Source: Peptoclostridium sp. (GTDB lineage: Bacteria; Bacillota; Clostridia; Peptostreptococcales; Peptostreptococcaceae). Taken from it: 64,000 nucleotides of DNA. The translations under genes and the position numbers were made by a program. Numbering within the stretch: the stretch's first letter is position 1; each line of letters starts with the position of its first letter. The stretch spans positions 1-64,000 of the forward strand of contig NZ_WXFG01000029.1 of assembly GCF_009881055.1 (NCBI RefSeq), in the 5' to 3' direction. The notes beneath the pieces are model-generated. The model had not been told where the DNA came from, ran no database searches, and saw nothing but the letters and a program-made list of their open reading frames with translations. Of the stretch, positions 34,897 through 43,015 are shown piece by piece.

Positions 34897-34904
34897 CTTT
34901 ATCT

Positions 34905-37316
34905 CTATTTGACTACTATATTCACAAGCTTTCCAGGCACGACTATGAGCTTTGCTATGCTCTTGTCTGCTACAAGCTCCTTGATTCTGGCATCTTCGAG
35001 AGCAAGCTTTTCCATTTCTTCCTTGGAAACTCCTGAAGGTATGCTCATCTTGCCTCTGACCTTGCCGTTTATTTGTATTACAACTTCAACCTCATCCTTC
35101 ACAAGCGCATCCTCATCGTATGAAGGCCATGACTGCTCGTGAACGCTTCCCTGCTTGCCGCTCATCTCCCAGAGTTCTTCAGCGGCGTGAGGTATGAAAG
35201 GAGATATCATGAGTATAAGGCTCTCAAGCGAAGCCTTGAGGAGCTCCGGCTTTCTGTCAGGCAGATCCTTGTACTTGTACATCTCGTTTATAAGCTCCAT
35301 TAGCGCAGATATAGCCGTGTTGAAGTTGAACCTTCCGGACACGTCGTCTGTTACCTTCTTTATTGCCGCATTGAGCGCGTAGCTCATCTGCTTGTCTTCT
35401 TTTGTAAACTCCGAAGAAGCAGCTGCGCCTTCCATCTCGAGTATATCGCCAGCAAGCCTCCATATCCTGTTTATGAACCTGTAGCAGCCCTCTACGGCCT
35501 GGTCTGACCACTCAAGGTCTCTTTCAGGCGGAGCCGCGAACAATATGAACAGCCTTGCAGTATCGGCGCCGTATTTTTCTATTATTTCGATAGGGCTTAC
35601 AACATTGCCCTTGGATTTAGACATCTTTGAGCCGTCCTTTAGCACCATTCCCTGAGTGAGCAGGTTCTTGAAAGGCTCTTCAAAATCAAGCATTCCGCAG
35701 TCCCTAAGCGCCTTTACAAAGAATCTCGAGTACAGAAGGTGAAGTATTGCGTGCTCGACTCCTCCTATATACTGGTCTACAGGCATCCACTTTTGTACTA
35801 GCTGCTTGTCGAAAGGCAGGCTCTCATTCTTAGGGTCTATAAATCTTAGGAAATACCACGATGAATCTATGAAGGTATCCATTGTGTCGGTTTCCCTCTT
35901 GGCCTTTCCGCCACAGCATGGACATTCAGTATACATGAACTCCTCTGATGTAGTAAGCGGAGACTCACCCTTGCCGCTGAATACTACGTCTGTTGGCAGC
36001 ATCACTGGCAGGCTGTCTTCCTTTACTGGCATTATGCCGCATTTGTCGCAGTATACAACAGGTATAGGGCAGCCCCAGTATCTTTGTCTCGATATAAGCC
36101 AGTCTCTGAGTCTGAAGTTTACGGTCTTATTTCCTATGCCCATTTCTTCCAGCTTGGCTGTAATCTTCTCTCCAGCCTCCTTGTAGTCAATTCCGCTGAA
36201 CTCTGCTGAATTTATGGTTTTGCCATCTTCGTCTATTACATCTATTATCTCTATGCCGTATTTCGTTGCGAATTCCCTGTCCCTGTCGTCGTGCGCAGGC
36301 ACAACCATTATGGCGCCGGTTCCGTAGTCCGCAAGTACATAATTGGCGATGTATATAGGCACTTTAGCCCCATTTATAGGATTTATAGCATATCTGCCTA
36401 TGAAAATACCCTCTTTTTCGGCTTCAGTCGAGGTTCTCTCTATCTCGCTCATCAACTGCATTTTAAGTTTGAACGCTTTCACCGGCTCCTCATATTCAGT
36501 GCCTGCGACAAGCTCATCGACATATTCATGTTCAGGCGCAAGCACCATACACGTAACGCCATATATGGTGTCCGGTCTTGTTGTGAATATCTTCATGCTC
36601 TTTTCAAAGCCTTCTATAGGAAAATCGGCCTCGGCTCCTATGCTCTTGCCTATCCAGTTTTTCTGCATGGTCTTTACCTTGTCAGGCCAGCCGTCAAGCT
36701 TGTCAAGATCAGCAAGCAGCTCCTCTGCATAGTCTGTAATCTTGAGATACCATTGCTCAAGATCCCTTTTGACTACAACAGATGAACATCTTTCACATTC
36801 GCCGCCTACCACCTGCTCGTTGGCAAGCACAGTCTCACACGATGGGCACCAGTTTACAGGGTACTTCTTCTTGTATGCAAGACCTTTTTCGAAGAACTTG
36901 AGAAAAATGTACTGTGTCCACTTATAGTAGTCAGGATGGCATGTGCCTACCTCCCTGTCCCAGTCATAGCTAAGTCCAAGCAGCTTCAGCTGAGTCCTCA
37001 TCTCATCCATATTTTCCATTGTCCACTTGTAAGGATGGAAACCGTGCTTTATTGCCGCGTTTTCAGCCGGCAATCCAAAAGCATCCCAGCCCATAGGGTG
37101 GAGCACATTGTATCCGTTCATTTTAAGGTATCTGGCCACTACGTCGCCTATAGAATAGTTTCTGACATGACCCATGTGAATCTTGCCCGAAGGATAAGGG
37201 AACATTTCAAGCACGTAGTACTTCGGCTTGTCATTTTCAACTGTTTTGAAGGCTTCAGTTTCATCCCATATTTTCTGCCATTTTTTTTCAATACTGCTAA
37301 AGTTATATGTTGACAT
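34905..37316 (-). CDS. leuS: Leucyl-tRNA synthetase
   Basis: An 803-residue class I aminoacyl-tRNA synthetase. The HIGH motif is [16 protein letters not shown] near residue 40. A zinc-type segment [18 protein letters not shown] follows near 155, the CP1 editing domain lies about 220-410, and the KMSKSKGN loop lies near 570. The anticodon-binding domain and C-terminus follow. The ATG at 37316 has AGGAGGTG 5 bases upstream; a frame eight codons longer lacks a ribosome site. It is controlled by the T-box leader directly upstream. Confidence 0.97.
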   Translation of the reverse strand: MSTYNFSSIEKKWQKIWDETEAFKTVENDKPKYYVLEMFPYPSGKIHMGHVRNYSIGDVVARYLKMNGYNVLHPMGWDAFGLPAENAAIKHGFHPYKWTMENMDEMRTQLKLLGLSYDWDREVGTCHPDYYKWTQYIFLKFFEKGLAYKKKYPVNWCPSCETVLANEQVVGGECERCSSVVVKRDLEQWYLKITDYAEELLADLDKLDGWPDKVKTMQKNWIGKSIGAEADFPIEGFEKSMKIFTTRPDTIYGVTCMVLAPEHEYVDELVAGTEYEEPVKAFKLKMQLMSEIERTSTEAEKEGIFIGRYAINPINGAKVPIYIANYVLADYGTGAIMVVPAHDDRDREFATKYGIEIIDVIDEDGKTINSAEFSGIDYKEAGEKITAKLEEMGIGNKTVNFRLRDWLISRQRYWGCPIPVVYCDKCGIMPVKEDSLPVMLPTDVVFSGKGESPLTTSEEFMYTECPCCGGKAKRETDTMDTFIDSSWYFLRFIDPKNESLPFDKQLVQKWMPVDQYIGGVEHAILHLLYSRFFVKALRDCGMLDFEEPFKNLLTQGMVLKDGSKMSKSKGNVVSPIEIIEKYGADTARLFILFAAPPERDLEWSDQAVEGCYRFINRIWRLAGDILEMEGAAASSEFTKEDKQMSYALNAAIKKVTDDVSGRFNFNTAISALMELINEMYKYKDLPDRKPELLKASLESLILMISPFIPHAAEELWEMSGKQGSVHEQSWPSYDEDALVKDEVEVVIQINGKVRGKMSIPSGVSKEEMEKLALEDARIKELVADKSIAKLIVVPGKLVNIVVK

Positions 37317-37344
37317 ACAGCACCTCCTGTTTTTTCTCAAAAAA

Positions 37345-37580
37345 TAAAAAGTCCTCTCATCCCGGTTAGGGACGAAAGGACTAGATCTTTTCGCGGTACC
37401 ACCCTAATTGGACTGATTAATAATCAGTCCCACTCTGAGGCTTTTTAAAGGCAGCCAACCTGAGAAACTTCATCTGGCAAGTTCAAGGGCTTCATATGCT
37501 GGTTTTCACCGTCCACCAGCTCTCTGAAAATCAATGAAAATCCTCTACTGCTCCAGACTTTCTCTTTATATTAACTGTTC
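37345..37580 (-). promoter_or_regulatory. T-box leader of leuS, specifier CUU (Leu)
   Basis: The T-box core AGGGTGGTACCGCG is at 37406-37393, with UGGU bulge for the tRNA acceptor end. Stem I is closed by GAGAAA/TTTCTC and TCTGG/CCAGA. Its specifier loop has AGTA on the left and GAA-CTT-G on the right (CTT at 37481-37479), giving a Leu codon. A terminator hairpin (37382-37345) with TTTTTATTTT follows. Uncharged tRNA-Leu should bind, form the antiterminator and allow leuS expression. The region holds no protein gene. Confidence 0.93.
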
Positions 37581-37590
37581 ATTAGAAATT

Positions 37591-37619
37591 ATTATATAAA
37601 AACTGTTGCCCAATATCAA
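37591..37619 (-). promoter_or_regulatory. Sigma-A promoter of the leuS T-box leader
   Basis: TTGATA (37619-37614) and TATAAT (37596-37591) are spaced by 17 bases, just after rsfS. Confidence 0.85.
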
Positions 37620-37634
37620 GTGCTAAGATTAAAA

Positions 37635-37988
37635 TTAGAGATTTTCAATCTTTTCGTCCTTGGCATCCTTCCATATCCTCTCGAGATCATAGAACTTTCT
37701 TTCCTCTCCCTTGAATATATGGACTATTACATCGCCAAAGTCAAGAAGTATCCAGGTTGCGCCTGAAAGTCCTTCCCTGCCCCTGGCAAATACGCTCCGC
37801 TTGGCAAGATTGTCTTCAATCTCTTTGACTATGGCCTTCGCCTGCCTATCCGAACCTGCAGTGGCAATGACAAAGTAGTCGGCAATAGGCGAAAGTCCTG
37901 TAAGGTTGAGTATTTTTATGTCATCGCCTTGTTTGTCATCTATGGAGTCATAAATCGTCTTAACAATCGCCTTGATTTCATCATTCAT
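37635..37988 (-). CDS. rsfS: Ribosomal silencing factor RsfS
   Basis: A 117-residue protein of the RsfS/Iojap family. It has the motifs DYFVIATAGSDRQAKAIV near residue 38 and WILLDFGDVIVHIF near 85. It binds L14 on the 50S subunit and blocks subunit joining when nutrients are low. GAGGTGA precedes the ATG. It is the last gene of the nadD-yqeK-LCP-rsfS run, the usual Firmicutes order. Confidence 0.95.
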   Translation of the reverse strand: MNDEIKAIVKTIYDSIDDKQGDDIKILNLTGLSPIADYFVIATAGSDRQAKAIVKEIEDNLAKRSVFARGREGLSGATWILLDFGDVIVHIFKGEERKFYDLERIWKDAKDEKIENL

Positions 37989-37999
37989 ATAATCACCTC

Positions 38000-38929
38000 T
38001 TACTCTACAGGAAATAACTGCGCCTTGATTTCATCATATTCATCCATGTCCGGCTGATAGTAAGCCACACCGCCTATTGTAGCAGGCTCTCCCGGGAAAG
38101 TAACCTTTGTTATGTCATCGGCATTGACCTTTTTACCCTTGTAGGCTATCTTTATCATGTCGTTGACCTTCATGTCGGATTCCACATACATATGCAGCGT
38201 CTCGATATAGTCAGGCACTTTGAGTATTCCCGTAGGGCTTAGTGCTTTTTTCAGCAGGGACTGCATAAAGGCCTGCTGCGCCTGTATTCTGCCCAGGTCT
38301 TGGTCAGGATAGCTCGGGTAGCCTCTGTTGCCTTTTCTGAATCTCAGAAACTGCATAGCCTTTTTGCCATCAAGAGTCTGGACACCCTTTTGAAGGTCTA
38401 TGTGAAGCTGCGGAGTTGCATAAGGATCATCGTATTTCATCCTTATTGGCACGTCAACTTCAACCCCTCCTATATCATCAACAGTCTTGAAAAGCGCCTG
38501 ATAATCCACTTTTACATAGTGGTGCACTGGCACGCCCAGTAGCTCCTTGACCGTCTTTACCGAAAGATCAACCCCTCCATATACGTTCGCTGCATTTATC
38601 TTTGTGTAGCCGCTCCTGCCCCTTAGCTTGACCCTTGTGTCCCTGGGTATGGATATCATGGCTGCCGTGTCAGTCTTGGGATCGAGGGTGAATAGTATCA
38701 TCGTATCCGTTCTTGTGGCTTCGTTGCCCTCCCCCTCGAGGCTGTCAACGCCGAGCAGGAGTATGTTTATTCTGCTCTGGTCTTTCTCGTCAAGCTCCAC
38801 CGGATTGCCCGCAAAGTCATCCTGAGCTGGAGCGCTGTCTATTTTCGATGTTACAAAAATTAGTCCCGCACTCATTGTCATTGTGAATATAATGAACGAT
38901 ATGGCAAAGACCTTAAAAAAATATCTCAT
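38000..38929 (-). CDS. LytR-CpsA-Psr family wall glycopolymer ligase
   Basis: A 309-residue protein with one N-terminal membrane segment (about 6-27) and an extracellular LCP domain. Motifs include NILLLGVDS near residue 54, RTDTMILFTLD near 72, SIPRDTRVKL near 93, and MQFLRFRKGNRGYPSYPDQDLGRI near 190 with the conserved Arg and Asp. LCP enzymes move undecaprenyl-linked polymers onto peptidoglycan. Its ATG overlaps the yqeK stop (TAATG). Confidence 0.93.
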   Translation of the reverse strand: MRYFFKVFAISFIIFTMTMSAGLIFVTSKIDSAPAQDDFAGNPVELDEKDQSRINILLLGVDSLEGEGNEATRTDTMILFTLDPKTDTAAMISIPRDTRVKLRGRSGYTKINAANVYGGVDLSVKTVKELLGVPVHHYVKVDYQALFKTVDDIGGVEVDVPIRMKYDDPYATPQLHIDLQKGVQTLDGKKAMQFLRFRKGNRGYPSYPDQDLGRIQAQQAFMQSLLKKALSPTGILKVPDYIETLHMYVESDMKVNDMIKIAYKGKKVNADDITKVTFPGEPATIGGVAYYQPDMDEYDEIKAQLFPVE

Positions 38930-39522
38930 TAATTAGCACCCCGCATATTCTCCATCTGCTCCAATATGAAATTCCTGGCTTCAACAGTTCTTGTATGGAG
39001 TATTTTTTTTTGTGAAATTACATGCTTTATTGTATTGTCAAAGGAAAGGAGAATCGCACTGTCCAGATCCTCAAATGAAAGCTCTCTGAGCAACTGAACC
39101 CCTGGATATTTCCTGCCTTCCTCAATAAAATCCGCCAGATATACTATCTTTTCAACCAGTGTCATGTCTGTTTTTCCGGTTGTATGAAAACGAATGGCTG
39201 AGAGCACCTCGGTGTCATCCACACCGAACTCTGCCCTGGCTAGGTGTGCTCCGATAACTCCGTGAGCCAGTTCAAGCTGCTTTGCTTCTATTTCGTCAAG
39301 CTCCACACGATTGCTCCTTACATATTCAAGCAGTTCCCTTGAATCCATGTCCTTGCCGCAATCATGCAAAAGAGCTGACAACTCTACCTTGGACACATCT
39401 GCGCCATACCGCTCTGCCAGCCTTCGCGCCATCTCAAGAACGCCCATTGTGTGCTTATATCGTTTGTGGCTAAGCTTCTCCCTGAGTTTTTCGCTCATAT
39501 CGTCAATATTCATTCTAATCAC
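38929..39522 (-). CDS. yqeK: HD-domain phosphohydrolase YqeK (Ap4A hydrolase type)
   Basis: A 197-residue HD-domain protein. The metal site begins with HKRYKHTMGV (first His), then ALLHDCGKD (HD), and HGVIGAHLA and FHTTGKTDM supply later ligands. Bacillus YqeK hydrolyses Ap4A symmetrically. The first ATG overlaps the nadD stop by 4 bases (ATGA), so translation is coupled. NadD-YqeK adjacency is conserved in Firmicutes. Confidence 0.93.
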   Translation of the reverse strand: MIRMNIDDMSEKLREKLSHKRYKHTMGVLEMARRLAERYGADVSKVELSALLHDCGKDMDSRELLEYVRSNRVELDEIEAKQLELAHGVIGAHLARAEFGVDDTEVLSAIRFHTTGKTDMTLVEKIVYLADFIEEGRKYPGVQLLRELSFEDLDSAILLSFDNTIKHVISQKKILHTRTVEARNFILEQMENMRGAN

Positions 39523-40133
39523 CTGTACAGTTCATACTTGTATATATACTTTTCCACTTCTTCCGGAATAAGGTATTTTATCGATGCACCTTTTTTTGCT
39601 CTTACCCTTATATCGGTTGAAGATATGTCAAGCGAAGGCACGTGCACATGGAGTATTTGAGTATTGTATTTCTTCTGCGTCTTGTCTATTTCTTTTTTGA
39701 ACTCCTCTATGTCGATTCCCGGTCTTGTAGCGCCTACCACTCTGCAAAGCCCGAAAAGCTCGTCCACGCGGCTCCAAGATTCGATATCACACAGAGCATC
39801 CGCTCCCATTATGAGAAATATTTCATAATTTCTGTATTTTTCCTTGAGAATTTTCAGCGTATCAACAGTATATGAGAGCTGTTCCCTCTCAATCTCCACG
39901 GGAGATACCTCGAACATGGCATTGCTGTTTGTCGCAAGTATTGCCATATTGTATCTGTGCTGCTTGTCTGCTATTTCGGTTCTTCTCTTGTGCGGCGGAT
40001 TCCCCGAGGGGACAAACAGCACCTTGCTCAGTCCAAAAGCTTCCCTTACAGCCTCAGCCATGGCAAGATGTCCGTTGTGAATCGGATCAAAAGTTCCACC
40101 CATTATGCCTATCCTGTATGCAGCAGTTTTCAT
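39519..40133 (-). CDS. nadD: Nicotinate-nucleotide adenylyltransferase
   Basis: A 204-residue nucleotidyltransferase in NAD synthesis that adenylates nicotinate mononucleotide. It has the signature GIMGGTFDPIHNGHLAMAE at the N-terminus and the ATP-loop motif SSTDIRVRAKKG near the C-terminus (ISSTxIR). A GGAGG ribosome site lies 6 bases before the ATG. It is first in nadD-yqeK-LCP-rsfS, behind the promoter at 40161-40189. Confidence 0.96.
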   Translation of the reverse strand: MKTAAYRIGIMGGTFDPIHNGHLAMAEAVREAFGLSKVLFVPSGNPPHKRRTEIADKQHRYNMAILATNSNAMFEVSPVEIEREQLSYTVDTLKILKEKYRNYEIFLIMGADALCDIESWSRVDELFGLCRVVGATRPGIDIEEFKKEIDKTQKKYNTQILHVHVPSLDISSTDIRVRAKKGASIKYLIPEEVEKYIYKYELYR

Positions 40134-40160
40134 GTCTAGCCTCCGTTTGAAATCACTAAA

Positions 40161-40189
40161 TTATTATACATCATTTCGCATACAATTTG
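40161..40189 (-). promoter_or_regulatory. Promoter of nadD-yqeK-LCP-rsfS
   Basis: TTCAAA (40189-40184) and TATAAT (40166-40161) are spaced by 17 bases, about 28 bases upstream of the nadD ATG. Confidence 0.65.
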
Positions 40190-40229
40190 AAGTCATTAAA
40201 TGAATTCTGAAGTCCAGGCATTTGAATAC

Positions 40230-40257
40230 AAAAAAAATACCTGTTCAAAACAGGTAT
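40230..40257 (-). terminator. Rho-independent terminator after yhbY
   Basis: A 9-bp stem (ATACCTGTT/AACAGGTAT) with a 2-base loop core is followed by eight T residues on the minus strand. It ends the rplU-prp-rpmA-obgE-yhbY transcript. Confidence 0.9.
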
Positions 40258-40275
40258 CGCTTTTGACATGCAGCA

Positions 40276-40572
40276 TTATTTTTTTGGAATATTTATGACA
40301 GGTTTGTCTTTTGATTTTCTGTATATTGTAAACTTAGAGCCTATAGCCTGAACAAACTCAGCCCTGAGACTCTGTGCAACTTCGTTCGCGCATTCCTTTA
40401 CGTCGAGGCCACTGTTTTCGAGTACTGTCACCTTGACAATTTCTCTGGCTTCAAGGGCTTCGCTGAGCTGCTTTAGAAAAGCGTCCGAAACTCCCTCTTT
40501 CCCTATCTGCGTTATGGGCTTAATCCCATTTGCTATAGACCTTAAATATGCCCTTTGCTTTCCATTAAGCAC
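40276..40572 (-). CDS. yhbY: CRM-domain RNA-binding protein YhbY
   Basis: A 98-residue CRM-domain protein associated with the pre-50S ribosome. It begins with LNGKQRAYLRSIANGIKPITQIGKEGV and ends with the basic IGSKFTIYRKSK motif; GKEG is the CRM loop. The start is a GTG at 40572 with GGAGG about 7 bases upstream; a TTG five codons earlier lies within that ribosome site. It follows obgE by 18 bases. Confidence 0.93.
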   Translation of the reverse strand: MLNGKQRAYLRSIANGIKPITQIGKEGVSDAFLKQLSEALEAREIVKVTVLENSGLDVKECANEVAQSLRAEFVQAIGSKFTIYRKSKDKPVINIPKK

Positions 40573-40590
40573 GCGGTGTACCTCCAAAAT

Positions 40591-41871
40591 TTATTCGTAA
40601 TATTCAAATTCAAGCTCGTATATCTTTACAAGGTCTCCGTCTTTGATTCCCATAGCCTTTAGCTTTTTGAAGATGCCTTTCTTTTCAAGCACGGCTTGGA
40701 AGTATCTTATAGACTCCATGTCCTCGAAGTTGACAGAGTAGAGCAGATTGTCAAGCGCCTTGCTTTCAATCACATAGGCTCCGTCCTCAAGTCTTATTTC
40801 AATTTCGGCATCGCTTTGATAAAGTGACGCAAGGTTTGAAATTATCTCGTCCTTGGAAACGACTTCGACTTCCTCAACCTCTTTGAGTAGCTGAGCCGCA
40901 TAGGCCACAACCTCGTCTACGCCTCTTCTCGTAGCTGCAGACATTGAAAACACCCTGTAGCCTTTGTTTTCTATTTCCGCCTTGAATATCTCGTAGTTCT
41001 CCTCTGCTCCCGGAAGATCCATCTTGTTGGCAACTACAATCTGCGGCCTCTTGGCAAGCATTGGGTTATATTTTTCAAGCTCGCTGTTTATCTTTTCGAA
41101 GTCGTCAATTGGATCCCTGCCTTCCATTCCGGACACGTCGACAATGTGGATGAGCACCTTTGTCCTTTCAACATGCCTTAGGAAATCATGTCCAAGTCCT
41201 GTGCCCTCGTGGGCTCCTTCGATAAGACCAGGTATATCCGCCATCACGAAGCTATCTCCAAACTTGGTCTGGACAACGCCCAGATTTGGCGTAAGCGTAG
41301 TGAAGTGATAGTTTGCTATCTTCGGTTTTGCCTTTGTAACAATAGAAAGGAATGTCGACTTACCTACGTTTGGGAATCCCACAAGACCCACATCCGCAAG
41401 GAGCTTGAGCTCGAGCACGACAAATCTTTCTTCGCCGAAGGTTCCCGCCTTTGCAAAGCTCGGAGCCTGTCTTGTTGCCGTTTTGAAGTGCGTGTTGCCT
41501 TTTCCGCCTCTTCCGCCTCTGGCAACTATTACAGAATCGCCATCGTGCTTTAGGTCTCCTATTACAAGGCCTGTCTTCTCGTCCCTTACTATTGTTCCCG
41601 GAGGTACGACAATGACAAGCGGTGCACCATCCTTGCCGTGCATGTTGCTTCCCTTTCCGTCATCGCCCGGATCCGCCGAATACTTGAGCTTGTACTTGAG
41701 GTCCATTAGAGTCCTGAGTGAATTGTCGGCCTTTATTATTACGCTGCCGCCGTTACCGCCGTCTCCTCCGGCTGGTCCTCCGGCCGGTACGTATACTTCT
41801 CTTCTAAATGCAACTGCGCCGTTACCGCCGTTGCCTGCTTTGACAAAAATTCTCGCCTTGTCTACAAACAT
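40591..41871 (-). CDS. obgE: GTPase ObgE/CgtA
   Basis: A 426-residue ribosome-assembly GTPase. The N-terminal Obg glycine-rich domain (about 1-158) has GGNGGNGAVAFRRE-type repeats. The GTP domain has GFPNVGKST (G1), DIPGLIEGAHEG (G3) and VANKMDLP (G4). A C-terminal OCT domain (about 345-426) is present. It follows rpmA, as in most bacteria. AGGGTGA precedes the ATG. Confidence 0.97.
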   Translation of the reverse strand: MFVDKARIFVKAGNGGNGAVAFRREVYVPAGGPAGGDGGNGGSVIIKADNSLRTLMDLKYKLKYSADPGDDGKGSNMHGKDGAPLVIVVPPGTIVRDEKTGLVIGDLKHDGDSVIVARGGRGGKGNTHFKTATRQAPSFAKAGTFGEERFVVLELKLLADVGLVGFPNVGKSTFLSIVTKAKPKIANYHFTTLTPNLGVVQTKFGDSFVMADIPGLIEGAHEGTGLGHDFLRHVERTKVLIHIVDVSGMEGRDPIDDFEKINSELEKYNPMLAKRPQIVVANKMDLPGAEENYEIFKAEIENKGYRVFSMSAATRRGVDEVVAYAAQLLKEVEEVEVVSKDEIISNLASLYQSDAEIEIRLEDGAYVIESKALDNLLYSVNFEDMESIRYFQAVLEKKGIFKKLKAMGIKDGDLVKIYELEFEYYE

Positions 41872-41933
41872 ATATAATCACCCTTTTTTTAATAATACAC
41901 GACAAAGCTTTGTATTTACAAACTGCATTAAAT

Positions 41934-41957
41934 AAGGAGTGTCTAAAGACACTCCTT
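41934..41957 (-). repeat. Hairpin between rpmA and obgE
   Basis: A 10-bp stem (AAGGAGTGTC/GACACTCCTT) with a 4-base loop follows the rpmA stop by about 8 bases. The downstream TATTTAATG is too weak for strong termination; partial attenuation would explain higher rpmA than obgE expression. Confidence 0.6.
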
Positions 41958-41965
41958 TAAGCTGC

Positions 41966-42250
41966 TTATTCTGCAGCATAAATACTAACTTGTTTTCTTT
42001 TCTTGTCTTTTCTTTCGAACTTAACTACTCCATCTACAAGTGCAAACAGAGTATCATCCGATCCTTTGCCAACGTTGTTTCCAGGATGTATCTTTGTTCC
42101 TCTTTGTCTTACAAGAATGCTTCCTGCAGGAACTGTCTGTCCGTCAGCTCTCTTAACGCCAAGTCTCTTTGATATAGAGTCACGGCCGTTTTTAGAAGAA
42201 CCTACTCCTTTTTTACTCGCGAATAACTGAAGATTCATATTGAAAAGCAT
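41966..42250 (-). CDS. rpmA: 50S ribosomal protein L27 with cleaved N-terminal extension
   Basis: A 94-residue L27. The first 11 residues ([11 protein letters not shown]) form the Firmicutes-specific extension ending in the Prp cleavage motif (LQLF-A), after which [14 protein letters not shown] begins the mature protein. Removal of this segment is essential because the mature N-terminus reaches the peptidyl transferase centre. AAGGAGG lies 8 bases before the ATG. The protease gene prp is directly upstream. Confidence 0.97.
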   Translation of the reverse strand: MLFNMNLQLFASKKGVGSSKNGRDSISKRLGVKRADGQTVPAGSILVRQRGTKIHPGNNVGKGSDDTLFALVDGVVKFERKDKKRKQVSIYAAE

Positions 42251-42253
42251 GTG

Positions 42254-42586
42254 CTACACCTCCTTGCACTCAATCGTAACGTAGGAAGGATATCCTTGTT
42301 TTATGTTATTCATTCCCAGAATCATGGTTTCGACTATGGCATCAATCTTGATGCGTTTTTGCGAATCGGCTTCTTCGAGAATTCTACAAATGAGATAGCC
42401 GTCTTCAATCTCGTATTTGCAGTCTAACCCTACGTATTCAACTAGTCCCATTATCGCTGTCTGGGCAAGCACGGATATTGCACAGCATACAATATCACGC
42501 CCATATTCATCAAAATTAGCATGTCCTGAGACTTCGAATCCCTCGACATGTCCGGCTTTATGCCTCTGGATGCTTATTTCAATCAT
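42254..42586 (-). CDS. prp: Ribosomal-processing cysteine protease Prp
   Basis: A 110-residue cysteine protease that trims the L27 extension. The catalytic His is in VSGHANFDEYG (near residue 22), and the Cys in DIVCCAISVLAQT (near 34). Its ATG follows the rplU stop directly, so translation is coupled. The rplU-prp-rpmA order is conserved in Firmicutes and Fusobacteria that make extended L27. Confidence 0.95.
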   Translation of the reverse strand: MIEISIQRHKAGHVEGFEVSGHANFDEYGRDIVCCAISVLAQTAIMGLVEYVGLDCKYEIEDGYLICRILEEADSQKRIKIDAIVETMILGMNNIKQGYPSYVTIECKEV

Positions 42587-42898
42587 CTATCCTACTATCT
42601 TTTCTATCTGAAGCTTTGTGTAAGGCTGACGATGGCCTTTTTTAACTCTGTAATGCTTCTTAGCCTTGTATTTGAAAACTATGACTTTTTTAGCCTTTCC
42701 GTTTTCAACAACTTTCGCCTCAACCTTTGCACCTTCAACTACAGGAGCTCCAAGCTTTATGCTTCCATCCTTAGAAAAAACAAGAACCTTGTCAAGAGTA
42801 ACTGAATCACCTTCATTTACATCTAGCTTTTCTACGAATATAACATCGCCTTCCTGAACCCTATACTGCTTTCCGCCAGTTTCAACTATTGCGTACAT
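42587..42898 (-). CDS. rplU: 50S ribosomal protein L21
   Basis: A 103-residue ribosomal protein starting [18 protein letters not shown], with the C-terminal signature [33 protein letters not shown] precedes the ATG. It is the first gene of the rplU-prp-rpmA-obgE-yhbY operon and is preceded by an L21 leader RNA. Confidence 0.98.
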   Translation of the reverse strand: MYAIVETGGKQYRVQEGDVIFVEKLDVNEGDSVTLDKVLVFSKDGSIKLGAPVVEGAKVEAKVVENGKAKKVIVFKYKAKKHYRVKKGHRQPYTKLQIEKIVG

Positions 42899-42914
42899 AC
42901 CGCACCTCCTCTTT

Positions 42915-42978
42915 ACCAGACTCGCCAGAATCAGGTAGCCCTAAGGCTTTAAAAACCCATTCTGAGCGGTTACCTTAT
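42915..42978 (-). promoter_or_regulatory. L21 (rplU) leader RNA
   Basis: The leader has GGTAACCGCTCAGAATGGGT, a TTAAAGCC stretch, then GGGCTACCTGATTCTGGCGAG. GGTA...CCGCTCAGAAT pairs with the ATTCTGGCGAG...CTACC side. This is the L21-leader arrangement of Firmicutes, thought to bind L21 for autoregulation. Confidence 0.85.
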
Positions 42979-42980
42979 AT

Positions 42981-43009
42981 ATGTTACCAGAAGTAAAATG
43001 TTTTGTCAA
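42981..43009 (-). promoter_or_regulatory. Sigma-A promoter of rplU operon
   Basis: Perfect TTGACA (43009-43004) and TAACAT (42986-42981) are spaced by 17 bases. The start falls at the first base of the L21 leader. Confidence 0.85.
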
Positions 43010-43015
43010 TTCAAA

